This document shows positions 1-7,586 of a DNA stretch of 64,000 bases, piece after piece. How positions within the stretch are numbered: the first letter of the stretch is position 1; each line of letters begins with the position of its first letter. The notes under the pieces are model-generated. The model had not been told where the DNA came from. It saw only the letters and a program-made list of their open reading frames with translations, and did no database searches. Location of the stretch: NCBI RefSeq assembly GCF_012952065.1, contig NZ_JABCJJ010000017.1:1-64000 (forward strand). The letters run 5' to 3'. Both the position numbers and the translations under genes were made by a program. Source of the stretch: Cellulomonas fimi. Its GTDB lineage: Bacteria > Actinomycetota > Actinomycetes > Actinomycetales > Cellulomonadaceae.

Positions 1-5
1 GATCT

Positions 6-1631
6 GTGAGCGCGAGCACGGCCACGCCCGCGACCCGGGCGGCGCCACGACGCGCGCGCGGTCGCGCGGCGCGCATCGGGGGAGCGGTGGCCGTGCTCGC
101 GCTCACGGCGGCCGTGGTTGCCCAGGCCTCCGCGATCCCGGTGCCGCCCGACGTCCCGGTGGCCGTGCCCGCGGTCGAGGTCCCGCCCGCGGCGCGCCAG
201 CTCGTGTGCGCCGGACCGCTCGTGCAGCCCGACGACACGGTGGCCGGCGACGCGGCGTTCGACCCGACGCCGGTGGACGTCCTGACCCGCGTGGGCGTGG
301 TCACGGTCGGCGCGTCCGACGCCGATCGCGCCCCCTCGGCGACCCTGACCCCGCTCGCCGGGGACCAGCCGCTCACGGTCGCCGAGCCGGCCGGAGGGGC
401 GGCCGGCGCGGCCGAGGCCGCCGCACCGGACGGTGCGACGCGGATGACTGCCGACCCCGTCGGCGACACGGCCGCGCGCATCGCCGGCACCACGGCGTCC
501 GTGACCTCGGCGGGTGACCTGCGCGGCCTGGCTGCGGCGTCGTGCCAGGCGCCGGCGGCCGAGCAGTGGCTCGTCGGCGGGAGCACCGAGATCGGCAGCA
601 GCGCGCTGCTCGTCGTCGCCAACCCCGGTGCGACCCCGGCCGAGGTGACGGTCGAGGTGTTCGGCCCCTCAGGGCGGGTCGACCTCGCCGGTGCCGCCCG
701 GTTCCTCGTGGCGCCCGGGGCCGAACGCGCGCTCCTGCTCGAGGGCATCGCCGCCGAGCAGCGCCGCATCGTCACCCGCGTGACAGCGGCCGGCGGGCTC
801 GTGACCGCCCAGGTGCAGGACAGCCGGCTCAACGGCTTCACCCCCGCCGGGACGGACCTGGTCAGCGCGGGCCAGGGCCCGGCGACCCGGCAGGTGGTCG
901 GTGGGCTGGTGGTGCCCGACACGACCATCGACCAGCCCGACACCGCGGTGCTCCGGCTGCTCGCCCCGGGGGACCTCGCGACGCGCGCCCAGGTCACGCT
1001 CCTCGGCGCGGCCGGTCCGGTCACGCTCCCCGGCGTCGAGTCGGTGGACCTCGCGCCCGGTGAGGTGATCGACCTGCCCCTCGGCGGGCTGCCCACGGGT
1101 ACCTACACCGCCGTCGTGGACTCCAAGGAGCCGGTCGTGGCGGGGGCGATGCTCACGCGCCCCGGCCTGCCCGGTCAGCTCGACGACCTGCCGACGCTCG
1201 AGCGTGCCTGGAGCGCCGCGTCGGCGGTCGGTCGCAGCGGCGTGGTCGCGGTGCCCACCGGGATCACCCCGACCCTGCTCCTCTCGGCGGTCGGTCCCGG
1301 CCTCCGAGGCGCGGGCGGCGACGCCGCGACCGGCACGCTGCACGTGCTGGGCGCCGACGGCGCGGTGCTCGACGAGCGTGAGGTCCGCGTCGAGGCGGGG
1401 ACCACGTTCGCCATGCCCGCGACCGACCTGGTCACGGGCCGGCAGGTCGCGGGTCTCGCGCTCACGCTCGAGGACGCCGACCGCACCGGGCGGGCGGCGC
1501 TGGCGTGGACGGTGCTGGCGAGCGTCCCCGCCGCGGACGGCGAGCTGGTGTCGATCCTCGACCCGGTCCCGGACGCCGCAGCGCAGACCCGGGTCCCCGT
1601 GCAGCGCGCCTCGACGCTCGGCCTGCCCTGA
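6..1631 (+). CDS. DUF5719 family membrane-anchored protein
   Basis: The protein is 541 residues. Residues 1-23 are basic and are followed by one hydrophobic segment (about 24-43) that acts as a signal anchor. The rest is an Ala/Val/Gly-rich extracytoplasmic region with no cysteine motif or catalytic site that I recognise. It resembles the actinobacterial DUF5719 proteins, which usually follow a large family-2 glycosyltransferase gene. The GTG start at 6 overlaps a TGA at 7-9 that could be the stop of such an upstream gene lying outside the window. It converges on the glycosyltransferase gene that ends at 1642. The function is unknown; a role at the cell envelope is inference from the signal anchor and neighbours. 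Confidence 0.75.
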   Translation: MSASTATPATRAAPRRARGRAARIGGAVAVLALTAAVVAQASAIPVPPDVPVAVPAVEVPPAARQLVCAGPLVQPDDTVAGDAAFDPTPVDVLTRVGVVTVGASDADRAPSATLTPLAGDQPLTVAEPAGGAAGAAEAAAPDGATRMTADPVGDTAARIAGTTASVTSAGDLRGLAAASCQAPAAEQWLVGGSTEIGSSALLVVANPGATPAEVTVEVFGPSGRVDLAGAARFLVAPGAERALLLEGIAAEQRRIVTRVTAAGGLVTAQVQDSRLNGFTPAGTDLVSAGQGPATRQVVGGLVVPDTTIDQPDTAVLRLLAPGDLATRAQVTLLGAAGPVTLPGVESVDLAPGEVIDLPLGGLPTGTYTAVVDSKEPVVAGAMLTRPGLPGQLDDLPTLERAWSAASAVGRSGVVAVPTGITPTLLLSAVGPGLRGAGGDAATGTLHVLGADGAVLDEREVRVEAGTTFAMPATDLVTGRQVAGLALTLEDADRTGRAALAWTVLASVPAADGELVSILDPVPDAAAQTRVPVQRASTLGLP

Positions 1632-1641
1632 CGGTCTGCGG

Positions 1642-2511
1642 TCAGCGCGCGGCGCGGAGCTCGAACCGCTCGCGGATGCCGAGCCCGACGCTGACCGCCA
1701 CCCGCACCGGCCAGTGGTACCAGCGGTCGTACCGGTGGTGGAGGTAGCGCTCGGCGCTGCGGTGGTGCGCGGTGATCATGGTCGCCGGACGCTCGCGCCA
1801 GGACGTGCCGCCGACGTGCGTGACGCGCGCCGAGGGCACGTAGACGTTGTGCCACCCGGCGAGGGCGAGCCGTTCCCCGAGGTCGACGTCCTCGAAGAAC
1901 ATGAAGTACGCCGGGTCGAACCCGCCGACCTCCTCGAACGCCTCGCGCCGCACGAGCAGGCACGCGCCCGAGAGCCACCCCGTCGTGCGCTCCGTGGCGT
2001 CGGCCGTCTCCTGGCGACGCAGGTAGGCCCGGGTCCACGGGTTGCCCGGCCACAGGCGCGCGAACAGCGCGTGGCCCACCCCCTGCGTGAGCGACGGCAG
2101 CGCGCGCGCCGACGGGTACAGCGTCCCGTCGACGTTGAGGAGCGCGGGCCCGAGGGCGCCGGCACGCGGGTGCCGCTGCGCAGCGGCGAGAAGCGTGTCG
2201 AGCGACCCGGGCGACCACACGATGTCGGGGTTCGCGACGACGACCCACGGCGCCGTCGCGCCTTCGGCACCGGCGTTCGCGGCACGGCCGTAACCGAGGT
2301 TCTCGCCGGTCCGCACCACCTCGCCGCCGTACGCGGCCGCAACTGCGTCAGCCGCGTCGGCATGCGGCCCGTTGTCCACGAGCACCAGCTCGACCGGCCC
2401 GCTCGCCGCGTCCTCGAGCGACCGCGCGAAGTCGTCGAGCTCGCTGCCCGGGTCGTACGTCACGCAGATCACGCGGACCAGGGGAGGGCCCGACTCGGCG
2501 GAGGTGCTCAT
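1642..2511 (-). CDS. Family 2 glycosyltransferase (rhamnosyltransferase-like)
   Basis: The protein is 289 residues and has a GT-A fold. The N-terminal strand (VICVTYD, 14-20) starts the nucleotide-binding half. ENLGYGRAANAG (70-81) and NPD (94-96) are typical of rhamnosyl/galactofuranosyl transferases. WLSGACLLVRREAF (179-192) and the acidic FFEDVDLG (205-212) form the acceptor/metal region. It lacks membrane helices, so it probably acts on the cytoplasmic face, transferring a nucleotide-activated sugar to a cell-wall or teichoic-acid-like polymer. ATG 2511 is chosen because a TAGCCT -10 box lies 8 nt upstream; the open frame runs further upstream but has no good start. The exact donor and acceptor cannot be read from the sequence. 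Confidence 0.85.
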   Translation of the reverse strand: MSTSAESGPPLVRVICVTYDPGSELDDFARSLEDAASGPVELVLVDNGPHADAADAVAAAYGGEVVRTGENLGYGRAANAGAEGATAPWVVVANPDIVWSPGSLDTLLAAAQRHPRAGALGPALLNVDGTLYPSARALPSLTQGVGHALFARLWPGNPWTRAYLRRQETADATERTTGWLSGACLLVRREAFEEVGGFDPAYFMFFEDVDLGERLALAGWHNVYVPSARVTHVGGTSWRERPATMITAHHRSAERYLHHRYDRWYHWPVRVAVSVGLGIRERFELRAAR

Positions 2512-2519
2512 CGCGGACC

Positions 2520-2525
2520 AGGCTA
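2520..2525 (-). promoter_or_regulatory. -10 box TAGCCT, leaderless glycosyltransferase transcript
   Basis: Reading the minus strand, TAGCCT is followed by 8 nt and then the ATG at 2511. This TAnnnT spacing is typical of leaderless actinobacterial transcripts, and no Shine-Dalgarno sequence fits. No clear -35 hexamer is visible. Confidence 0.5.
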
Positions 2526-2545
2526 GTGCCCCCGGGTCGCGGCCC

Positions 2546-2578
2546 GCCGCCGTGCCGCCGCCGTGCCGCCGCCGTGCC
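2546..2578. repeat. Three tandem copies of an 11-bp GC unit
   Basis: GCCGCCGTGCC occurs three times in succession in the 98-bp gap between the glycosyltransferase and metallopeptidase-like genes. A degenerate fourth copy follows. No gene lies in this gap. Confidence 0.8.
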
Positions 2579-2609
2579 GCTCGTCGTGCCGCCAGGTCGA
2601 GCCGGGTGG

Positions 2610-3059
2610 TCAGGCGCCGTCGTGGTAGCCCGGGTCGACCTCGTCCGGGCTGCGGCCCAGCAGGTGGGCGACCTGCTCGACGACGACGTCGCGCACCAGG
2701 TCCTCGAGGTCGGCCTCGTCGAGAGCGCGCGTCTCGACCGGGCGGCGGTACACGACGACGCGCGCCGGCAGCCCGGCGTCCGCGGGGAAGTACCGCCCGA
2801 GCGGGACGCCACCGCGCTCCCACGGCGCCGGGTTCGACGGCGGCACGTCCTCGACGGCGAACTCGGTGCCGTCGAGCTCGCGCCCCCACCGCTTCTCGAG
2901 CCGGCCGACCGCCTCGAGGACGAGGTCGTCGAACCGTTGCGCCCGGGTCCGGAACGCCGGCAGCCCCGCGGGAAGGAGCGGCCCGCGCGGGCCGCGTCCG
3001 CGCCGGTCACGACGCCGTGCGGGTTGCGCAGGGTGGGACGGAACGGGCATCGTGGTCAT
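2610..3059 (-). CDS. Metallopeptidase-family (zincin-like) protein with degenerate HExxH
   Basis: The protein is 149 residues and resembles the short single-domain 'metallopeptidase family protein' (DUF1025-like) found beside DUF3499 in actinobacteria. The family hallmark is an HExxH zinc motif near the C-terminus. At the corresponding place this protein reads VVVEQVAHLLG (125-135): EQVAH replaces HEVAH, so the first zinc His and the catalytic Glu are absent. FDDLVLEAV and VVVYRRP match the family scaffold. The ATG at 3059 has a TAGGAT -10 box 7 nt upstream (3067-3072), so a leaderless start is likely. It is probably not an active protease; whether this holds across the clade is not known to me. 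Confidence 0.75.
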   Translation of the reverse strand: MTTMPVPSHPAQPARRRDRRGRGPRGPLLPAGLPAFRTRAQRFDDLVLEAVGRLEKRWGRELDGTEFAVEDVPPSNPAPWERGGVPLGRYFPADAGLPARVVVYRRPVETRALDEADLEDLVRDVVVEQVAHLLGRSPDEVDPGYHDGA

Positions 3060-3066
3060 CCGTTCG

Positions 3067-3072
3067 ATCCTA
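3067..3072 (-). promoter_or_regulatory. -10 box TAGGAT, leaderless zincin-like gene
   Basis: On the minus strand TAGGAT is followed by 7 nt and the ATG at 3059. It is the best TAnnnT match in this divergent 97-bp region shared with the DUF3499 gene. Confidence 0.5.
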
Positions 3073-3143
3073 GTCCGCGCAACACGCCCCGGTGTGACGC
3101 CTTTCACCCGGCGCGGCAGTTCTGGCCGGTCCCGTGGGCCCGG

Positions 3144-3149
3144 TACGGT
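3144..3149 (+). promoter_or_regulatory. -10 box TACGGT, leaderless DUF3499 gene
   Basis: TACGGT lies 7 nt upstream of the GTG at 3157. The spacing and the absence of a ribosome binding site support a leaderless transcript and this start. Confidence 0.5.
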
Positions 3150-3156
3150 TCGCGAT

Positions 3157-3516
3157 GTGAGATCCGTCCGCCAGTGCTCCCGCACGGCCTGCGACAGCGG
3201 CGCCGTCGCGACGCTGACGTATGTGTACTCGGACTCCACCGCCGTTCTCGGGCCGCTCGCCAACCTCGCAGAGCCCCACTCGTACGACCTCTGCGCCGAG
3301 CACGCGGACCGCCTCACGGCGCCGCGCGGCTGGGAGGTCGTCCGGCTCACGCCGGACTTCGTCGAGGTGGGTCCGAGCCACGACGACCTGCTCGCGCTGG
3401 CCGACGCCGTGCGTGAGGCCGGCCGGCCGCGGCACGTCGCGGCCCCGCACCCTGTTCAGCTCGCCGAGGTCGGGCGACGTGGTCATCTGCGCGTCCTGCG
3501 CGGGGACGGAAACTGA
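3157..3516 (+). CDS. DUF3499 family protein
   Basis: The protein is 119 residues. The N-terminus VRSVRQCSRTAC and the segments LTYVYSDSTAVLGPL (20-34) and CAEHADRLTAPRGWEVVRL (46-64) are hallmarks of DUF3499, a conserved actinobacterial family. Cys7, Cys12, Cys46 and His49 could bind a metal, probably zinc. The function is not known to me. The GTG start at 3157 fits the family N-terminus and a leaderless -10 box. The stop is 9 nt before the next gene, and an AAGGAGA ribosome binding site covers the junction, so the two genes are probably cotranscribed. Confidence 0.9.
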   Translation: MRSVRQCSRTACDSGAVATLTYVYSDSTAVLGPLANLAEPHSYDLCAEHADRLTAPRGWEVVRLTPDFVEVGPSHDDLLALADAVREAGRPRHVAAPHPVQLAEVGRRGHLRVLRGDGN

Positions 3517-3525
3517 AGGAGAACC

Positions 3526-3915
3526 ATGTCCGGTCCTGCTCGGGCGCGCTCCGACGTCGCCGCGCTGCCCACCACCTTCGCGACGCCGCCTGGCGCGGTG
3601 GCCGCTGCCCGTGCCACGCGACGTGCCTCGGGCGCGTTGCCTACGCAGAGCGCGCGCAGCCGGCGCGCGGCGGCCGAGGCGCTGCCGCTCGGCTCGATCG
3701 CGACGGCGCCCGCGCGGACCGCGCCGGGCACGTCGAGCTGCGGCGAGTGCGCGAGCACCGCCCTCACGTACCTCGAGATGACCTTGACCGACGGCGCCCC
3801 GGTCGTGTTCGTCTCGTGCCACGAGTGCGAGCACAAGGGCTGGTTCTCGCTCGACGGCGGCGGTGCAGCGCTCTCACTCGACTCGGTGCTCGGCAGCGCG
3901 ACGAAGGTCCGCTGA
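3526..3915 (+). CDS. Small zinc-ribbon-like protein
   Basis: The protein is 129 residues. Residues 1-70 are Ala/Arg/Thr-rich and probably disordered. The C-terminal half has two paired cysteines, CGEC (72-75) and CHEC (98-101), separated by a beta-hairpin-like stretch with TYLEMTLTDG. This looks like a TFIIS/transposon-type zinc ribbon. A strong AAGGAGA ribosome binding site (3516-3522) sets the start. Its position behind DUF3499 suggests linked expression. I do not recognise a named function; nucleic-acid or protein binding is a guess from the zinc ribbon. Confidence 0.75.
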   Translation: MSGPARARSDVAALPTTFATPPGAVAAARATRRASGALPTQSARSRRAAAEALPLGSIATAPARTAPGTSSCGECASTALTYLEMTLTDGAPVVFVSCHECEHKGWFSLDGGGAALSLDSVLGSATKVR

Positions 3916-3921
3916 CCCAGC

Positions 3922-4740
3922 TCAGGCGCGCGCCCGCGCGGCCGACTCCACGATCTCGCGGAGGCCGCGCTGCGCCCGCCACCCGGTGGCGGCGGTGAAC
4001 CGCTCGGTCGACGCGACGAGCGCCGGCGGGTCCCCCGGCCGGCGCGGAAGCACCTCGGCGGGCTGGTCGCACCCGGTGGTCCGCGCGACCTCCGCCAGCA
4101 CCTGACGCACGGAGGCCCCGACCCCGGTCCCGACGTTGAGCACGTCGTCGGTGCGCTCGTCCCGGTCGAGGTGGTCGAGCGCCGCGAGGTGCGCGTCCGC
4201 GAGGTCGAGCACGTGCACGAAGTCGCGCACGCACGTCCCGTCGGGGGTCGCGTAGTCGGCTCCGAAGACCTGCGGCGGCAGCCCGCGGTCGAGCCGTTCG
4301 AGCACCATCGGCACGAGGTTGAGCGCATGCGTGTCCGCGAGCTCGGGCCAGCCCGTCCCGGCCACGTTGAAGTACCGCAGCGCGAGGAACCGCAGCCGCC
4401 ACGCGCGGGCCGCGGCACGCCCGAGCCACTCGCCCACGAGCTTCGTCTCGCCGTAGGGATTCACCGGGGCAGGCGCCACGTCCTCGGTCACGAGCGGCAC
4501 GTCGGGAGCGCCGGCCAGGTGCACGACGGCGCGCACGCGGGCGTCGATGAAGAGGTCGGTGAGGGCGTCCTCGGCCCCCCGCCCGGCGACGTCGACCACG
4601 GTGAGGGGGACACCCGCGACCCGGTCGGCACGCCCGGTGCTCAGGTCGTCGACCACGACGACCTGCTCCCCACGGGCCGCCAGCAGGCGCACCACGTGCG
4701 CCCCGATGTAGCCCGCCCCACCCACGACGGCGATCGTCAC
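3922..4740 (-). CDS. UDP-glucose 4-epimerase-like SDR protein, internally shortened
   Basis: The protein is 272 residues; GalE proteins are usually about 320-340. The Rossmann start GGAGYIG (7-13), VVDDLSTG (29-36), VVHLAGAPD (72-80), YGETK (96-100, the YxxxK catalytic pair), LRYFNVAG (121-128) and VRDFVHVLDLADAH are clear extended-SDR/GalE motifs. HLAG runs almost directly into TEDVAPAPVNPYGETK. The roughly 45-50 residues normally between them are missing, including the catalytic Ser/Thr motif (FSSSATVYG in E. coli GalE) and an NAD-binding helix. The frame is intact. It may be inactive, have altered function, or reflect an assembly deletion. It is divergent from the phosphomannomutase gene. 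Confidence 0.8.
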   Translation of the reverse strand: MTIAVVGGAGYIGAHVVRLLAARGEQVVVVDDLSTGRADRVAGVPLTVVDVAGRGAEDALTDLFIDARVRAVVHLAGAPDVPLVTEDVAPAPVNPYGETKLVGEWLGRAAARAWRLRFLALRYFNVAGTGWPELADTHALNLVPMVLERLDRGLPPQVFGADYATPDGTCVRDFVHVLDLADAHLAALDHLDRDERTDDVLNVGTGVGASVRQVLAEVARTTGCDQPAEVLPRRPGDPPALVASTERFTAATGWRAQRGLREIVESAARARA

Positions 4741-4781
4741 TCCGCAGAGAGTAGGGCCTGGCCGCTCTCGCGGGGGCGACG

Positions 4782-4820
4782 CGCGCCGACCGTTCGCGCC
4801 GACCGTGCGCGCCGACCGTG
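4782..4820. repeat. Three tandem copies of a 13-bp unit
   Basis: CGCGCCGACCGTG (first copy ending in T) occurs three times head to tail between the galE-like and phosphomannomutase genes, about 40 bp upstream of the latter's -10 box. A regulatory role is possible but unproven. Confidence 0.8.
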
Positions 4821-4858
4821 CGCACGAACCCGTGCCTCGGGACGCCGCCCGGGATCAG

Positions 4859-4864
4859 TACGAT
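4859..4864 (+). promoter_or_regulatory. -10 box TACGAT, leaderless manB
   Basis: TACGAT is followed by 7 nt and the GTG at 4872. This favours GTG 4872 over the ATG at 4863, which overlaps the -10 box itself. Confidence 0.55.
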
Positions 4865-4871
4865 GGCGGGC

Positions 4872-6359
4872 GTGCCAGCAGACGACTTGATCCCCGACCT
4901 GACCGCGCTCATCAAGGCGTACGACGTGCGCGGCCTCGTGCCCAGCCAGCTGGACGCGCGCGTGTCCCGCGCGATCGGGGCGGCGTTCGGCGACGTCGTC
5001 GTCCACGGCGGCGCCCGGCCTGCGGCCGGTTCGGCGTCCCGCCCCGTCGTCGTCGTGGGGAACGACATGCGGGAGTCGGGCCCCGAGCTGGTCGCGGCCT
5101 TCGCCGGCGGTCTCGCCGCGCGGGGGGTCGACGTCGTGCGGATCGGGCTCTGCTCGACCGACGGCCTCTACTACGCCTCGGGCGCCCTCGACGTCCCCGG
5201 CGCCATGTTCACCGCGAGCCACAACCCCGCCGAGTACAACGGCATCAAGCTGTGCCGCGCGGGCGCGCGGCCCGTCGGGCAGGACACCGGGCTCGCGGAG
5301 GTCCGCGACCTCACCCGGACGTACCTGGCCGACGGCGTCCCCGAGCTCCCGGCACAGGAACGCGGCCACGTCAGCGACCGCGACGTGCTCGCCGACTACG
5401 CCCGGTTCCTGCGCTCGCTCGTCGACCTGGGCGGTATCCGCCCGCTCAAGGTGGTCGTCGACGCCGGCAACGGCATGGGCGGGCACACGGTGCCGGCCGT
5501 GCTCGGCACCGGGGCGGGCCTTCCCGCGCTCCCGCTCGAGATCGTGCCGCTGTACTTCGAGCTCGACGGCAGCTTCCCGAACCACGAGGCGAACCCGCTC
5601 GAGCCCGAGAACCTGCGCGACCTGCAGGCCGCCGTCGTCGAGCACGGTGCCGACATCGGCCTGGCGTTCGACGGCGACGCCGACCGCTGCTTCGTCATCG
5701 ACGAGCACGGCGACCCGGTCAGCCCGTCCGCGATCACGGCGCTCGTGGGCCTGCGCGAGGTCGAGCGCGAGCGTGCGGCCGGCCGGGACTCGATCGTGAT
5801 CCACAACCTCATCACCTCGCAGGTCGTCCCGGACCTGCTGACGGCCGCGGGCGCGCGTGCCGTGCGCACGCGCGTGGGGCACTCCTTCATCAAGGCGGAG
5901 ATGGCCGCGCACGAGGCCGTCTTCGGCGGCGAGCACAGCGCGCACTACTACTTCCGGGACTTCTTCTTCGCGGACACCGGCATGCTCGCCGCGATGCACG
6001 TGCTCGCGGCGCTCGGGGGTCAGGACGCGCCGCTCTCGGCGCTCGCGGACGCGTACATGCCCTACTCCGCGTCGGGCGAGATCAACTCCCGGGTCGACGA
6101 CGTCCCCGCCGCGCGAGCCCGCGTCGTGCAGGCGTACGTCACCGACGAGGGCGCCGGCGCCGTCGAGGTCGACGAGCTGGACGGGCTCACGGTCCGGCAC
6201 TGGGACACGACGCCGCGCTGGTGGTTCAACCTCCGCGCGTCGAACACCGAGCCGCTGCTGCGGCTCAACGTCGAGGCTCAGGACGAGGACATCATGGAGA
6301 AGGTGCGCGACGACGTGCTGACGCTCGTCCGTGCGGGCGTCGAGAAGGAGTCCGAGTGA
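4872..6359 (+). CDS. manB: Phosphomannomutase/phosphoglucomutase
   Basis: The protein is 495 residues and belongs to the alpha-D-phosphohexomutase family. It interconverts mannose-6-P and mannose-1-P (or the glucose forms) in the cytoplasm, feeding GDP-mannose for glycolipids and wall glycans. All four family signatures are present: KAYDVRG near the N-terminus, the phosphoserine loop TASHNP (Ser about 116), the Mg-binding DGDADR (about 267-272), the sugar-binding GEHSAH, and the phosphate-binding RASNTEPLLRLNVE near the C-terminus. The start follows a leaderless -10 box; ATG 4863 would add three residues. The GTG of the Trm112-like gene overlaps its stop. Confidence 0.9.
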   Translation: MPADDLIPDLTALIKAYDVRGLVPSQLDARVSRAIGAAFGDVVVHGGARPAAGSASRPVVVVGNDMRESGPELVAAFAGGLAARGVDVVRIGLCSTDGLYYASGALDVPGAMFTASHNPAEYNGIKLCRAGARPVGQDTGLAEVRDLTRTYLADGVPELPAQERGHVSDRDVLADYARFLRSLVDLGGIRPLKVVVDAGNGMGGHTVPAVLGTGAGLPALPLEIVPLYFELDGSFPNHEANPLEPENLRDLQAAVVEHGADIGLAFDGDADRCFVIDEHGDPVSPSAITALVGLREVERERAAGRDSIVIHNLITSQVVPDLLTAAGARAVRTRVGHSFIKAEMAAHEAVFGGEHSAHYYFRDFFFADTGMLAAMHVLAALGGQDAPLSALADAYMPYSASGEINSRVDDVPAARARVVQAYVTDEGAGAVEVDELDGLTVRHWDTTPRWWFNLRASNTEPLLRLNVEAQDEDIMEKVRDDVLTLVRAGVEKESE

Positions 6360-6577
6360 CCGACCAGCGGGCCGGGAGCGCATCGGCCATCGAGCCGTGG
6401 CTGCGCGAGATCCTGCGCTGCCCCGTGACGGGCGCGACCCTGGTCGACGGGACCGGGCCCGACGGCGAGCCGGAGCTCGTGTCGACCGACCCGGACAACC
6501 CGCTCGCGTACCCGGTGCGCCAGGGCATCCCGGTGCTGCTGGCCGACGACGCGCGCCCGGTGCGCCCCGCACAGTGA
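6356..6577 (+). CDS. Trm112 family protein
   Basis: The protein is 73 residues. ILRCPVTGATL (18-28) and YPVRQGIPVLL (51-61) are the Trm112/YcaR core. Only one cysteine is present in the first strand, so the four-Cys zinc site of eukaryotic Trm112 is not complete. The GTG start overlaps the stop of the phosphomannomutase gene (GTGA), indicating translational coupling. In many actinobacteria the next gene encodes a mannose-6-phosphate isomerase of the SIS type; here a convergent glycine-betaine transporter follows instead. Its biochemical role in bacteria is unclear. Confidence 0.8.
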   Translation: MTDQRAGSASAIEPWLREILRCPVTGATLVDGTGPDGEPELVSTDPDNPLAYPVRQGIPVLLADDARPVRPAQ

Positions 6578-6598
6578 TCCACGGGTCGGGCTGTGTCG

Positions 6599-7522
6599 TC
6601 AGGCGCCGCTCGCGGCCGTGAGGTCCTCGAGGAGCTCGGGGTTGTCCGCGAGCCACTGCGCGGCGGACTCCTCGTTCTTCTCGCCGCCGTTCTCGTTGAA
6701 CATGAGGTTCTCGAGCGAGAAGAGCTGCTCACCGGTCAGCGTGAACTCGCCGAGCCACGACGCGAGCTGCGGGAAGTCGGCCGCGAAGCCGGTGCGTCCG
6801 ACGGTCTCGATGCGCTCCGCCTCGCCGAGCGTGCCCTCGGGGTCCTCGAGGTCGCGCAGCGGGAACGCGTCGTACGCCCAGTGCGGGCGCCACAGCGTCA
6901 CCGCGATGTCACGACCGGCGTCGACGGCGCCGCTCAGCTCGGCGAGCATCGCGGGCGTCGAGGACTCCACGAAGTCCAGGTCCTCGAGGCCGTAGGTCGG
7001 GATGACCTCGTCCTTGGTGATCCGGGTCAGACCGGCCCCGGGCTCGATCCCGACGAGCCGGTTGCCCACGACGTCGGGCTGGGCCGCGAGGTCCTCGAGC
7101 GACTGGAGCGGGGAGTCCTCGTTCACCGCGATGGTGAGGCGCGCGTCGTCGTACCAGGCGCCCAGCTGCTCGAGGTCGTCACCGAACTGCTCGAGGTAGT
7201 CGGCGTGCGTGACGGGCAGCCACATGTCGAAGTTGAGGTCGAAGTCGCCGCCGGCGAGGCCGGTGTAGACCGGGCCCGGGTCGGCCATCTCGAGCTCGAC
7301 CGAGTAGCCCTCCTCCTCGAGGATCGCCTCCCAGAGGTAGGAGACGGCGATGCCCTCGTCCCAGCCGTTGTGGACGGCGATCGTGACCTCCTGGAGGTCA
7401 CCGCCCTCGGTGGTGGCCGAGCCGGGGGCGTCGGAGTCGGTGGTCGAGCACGCCCCGAGGAGCAGGGCCGTGGCCGTGGCCGTGGCGGCGAGGTCGAGGG
7501 GACGTCGGGTTCTCAGGGTCAT
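6599..7522 (-). CDS. Glycine betaine/proline ABC transporter, substrate-binding lipoprotein
   Basis: The protein is 307 residues. A basic N-terminus and hydrophobic stretch end in the lipobox LLGAC (Cys25), so it should be a lipid-anchored extracytoplasmic binding protein. The mature part is OpuAC/ProX-like: VTIAVHNGWDEGIAVSYLWE, DFDLNFDMWLPVTH, and VTLWRPHWAYDAFPLRDLEDP carry the Trp/His residues of the aromatic betaine-binding cage. The start has an AAAGGAAG ribosome binding site. It is the last of three minus-strand genes after the ATPase and permease. Import of compatible solutes for osmoprotection is the likely role. Confidence 0.9.
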   Translation of the reverse strand: MTLRTRRPLDLAATATATALLLGACSTTDSDAPGSATTEGGDLQEVTIAVHNGWDEGIAVSYLWEAILEEEGYSVELEMADPGPVYTGLAGGDFDLNFDMWLPVTHADYLEQFGDDLEQLGAWYDDARLTIAVNEDSPLQSLEDLAAQPDVVGNRLVGIEPGAGLTRITKDEVIPTYGLEDLDFVESSTPAMLAELSGAVDAGRDIAVTLWRPHWAYDAFPLRDLEDPEGTLGEAERIETVGRTGFAADFPQLASWLGEFTLTGEQLFSLENLMFNENGGEKNEESAAQWLADNPELLEDLTAASGA

Positions 7523-7586
7523 TGCTTCCTTTCACGGTCGCCCCGGCCGGGTGCCGGCGGCGGGAGGGGCACGAGGTGCGGGCGTC

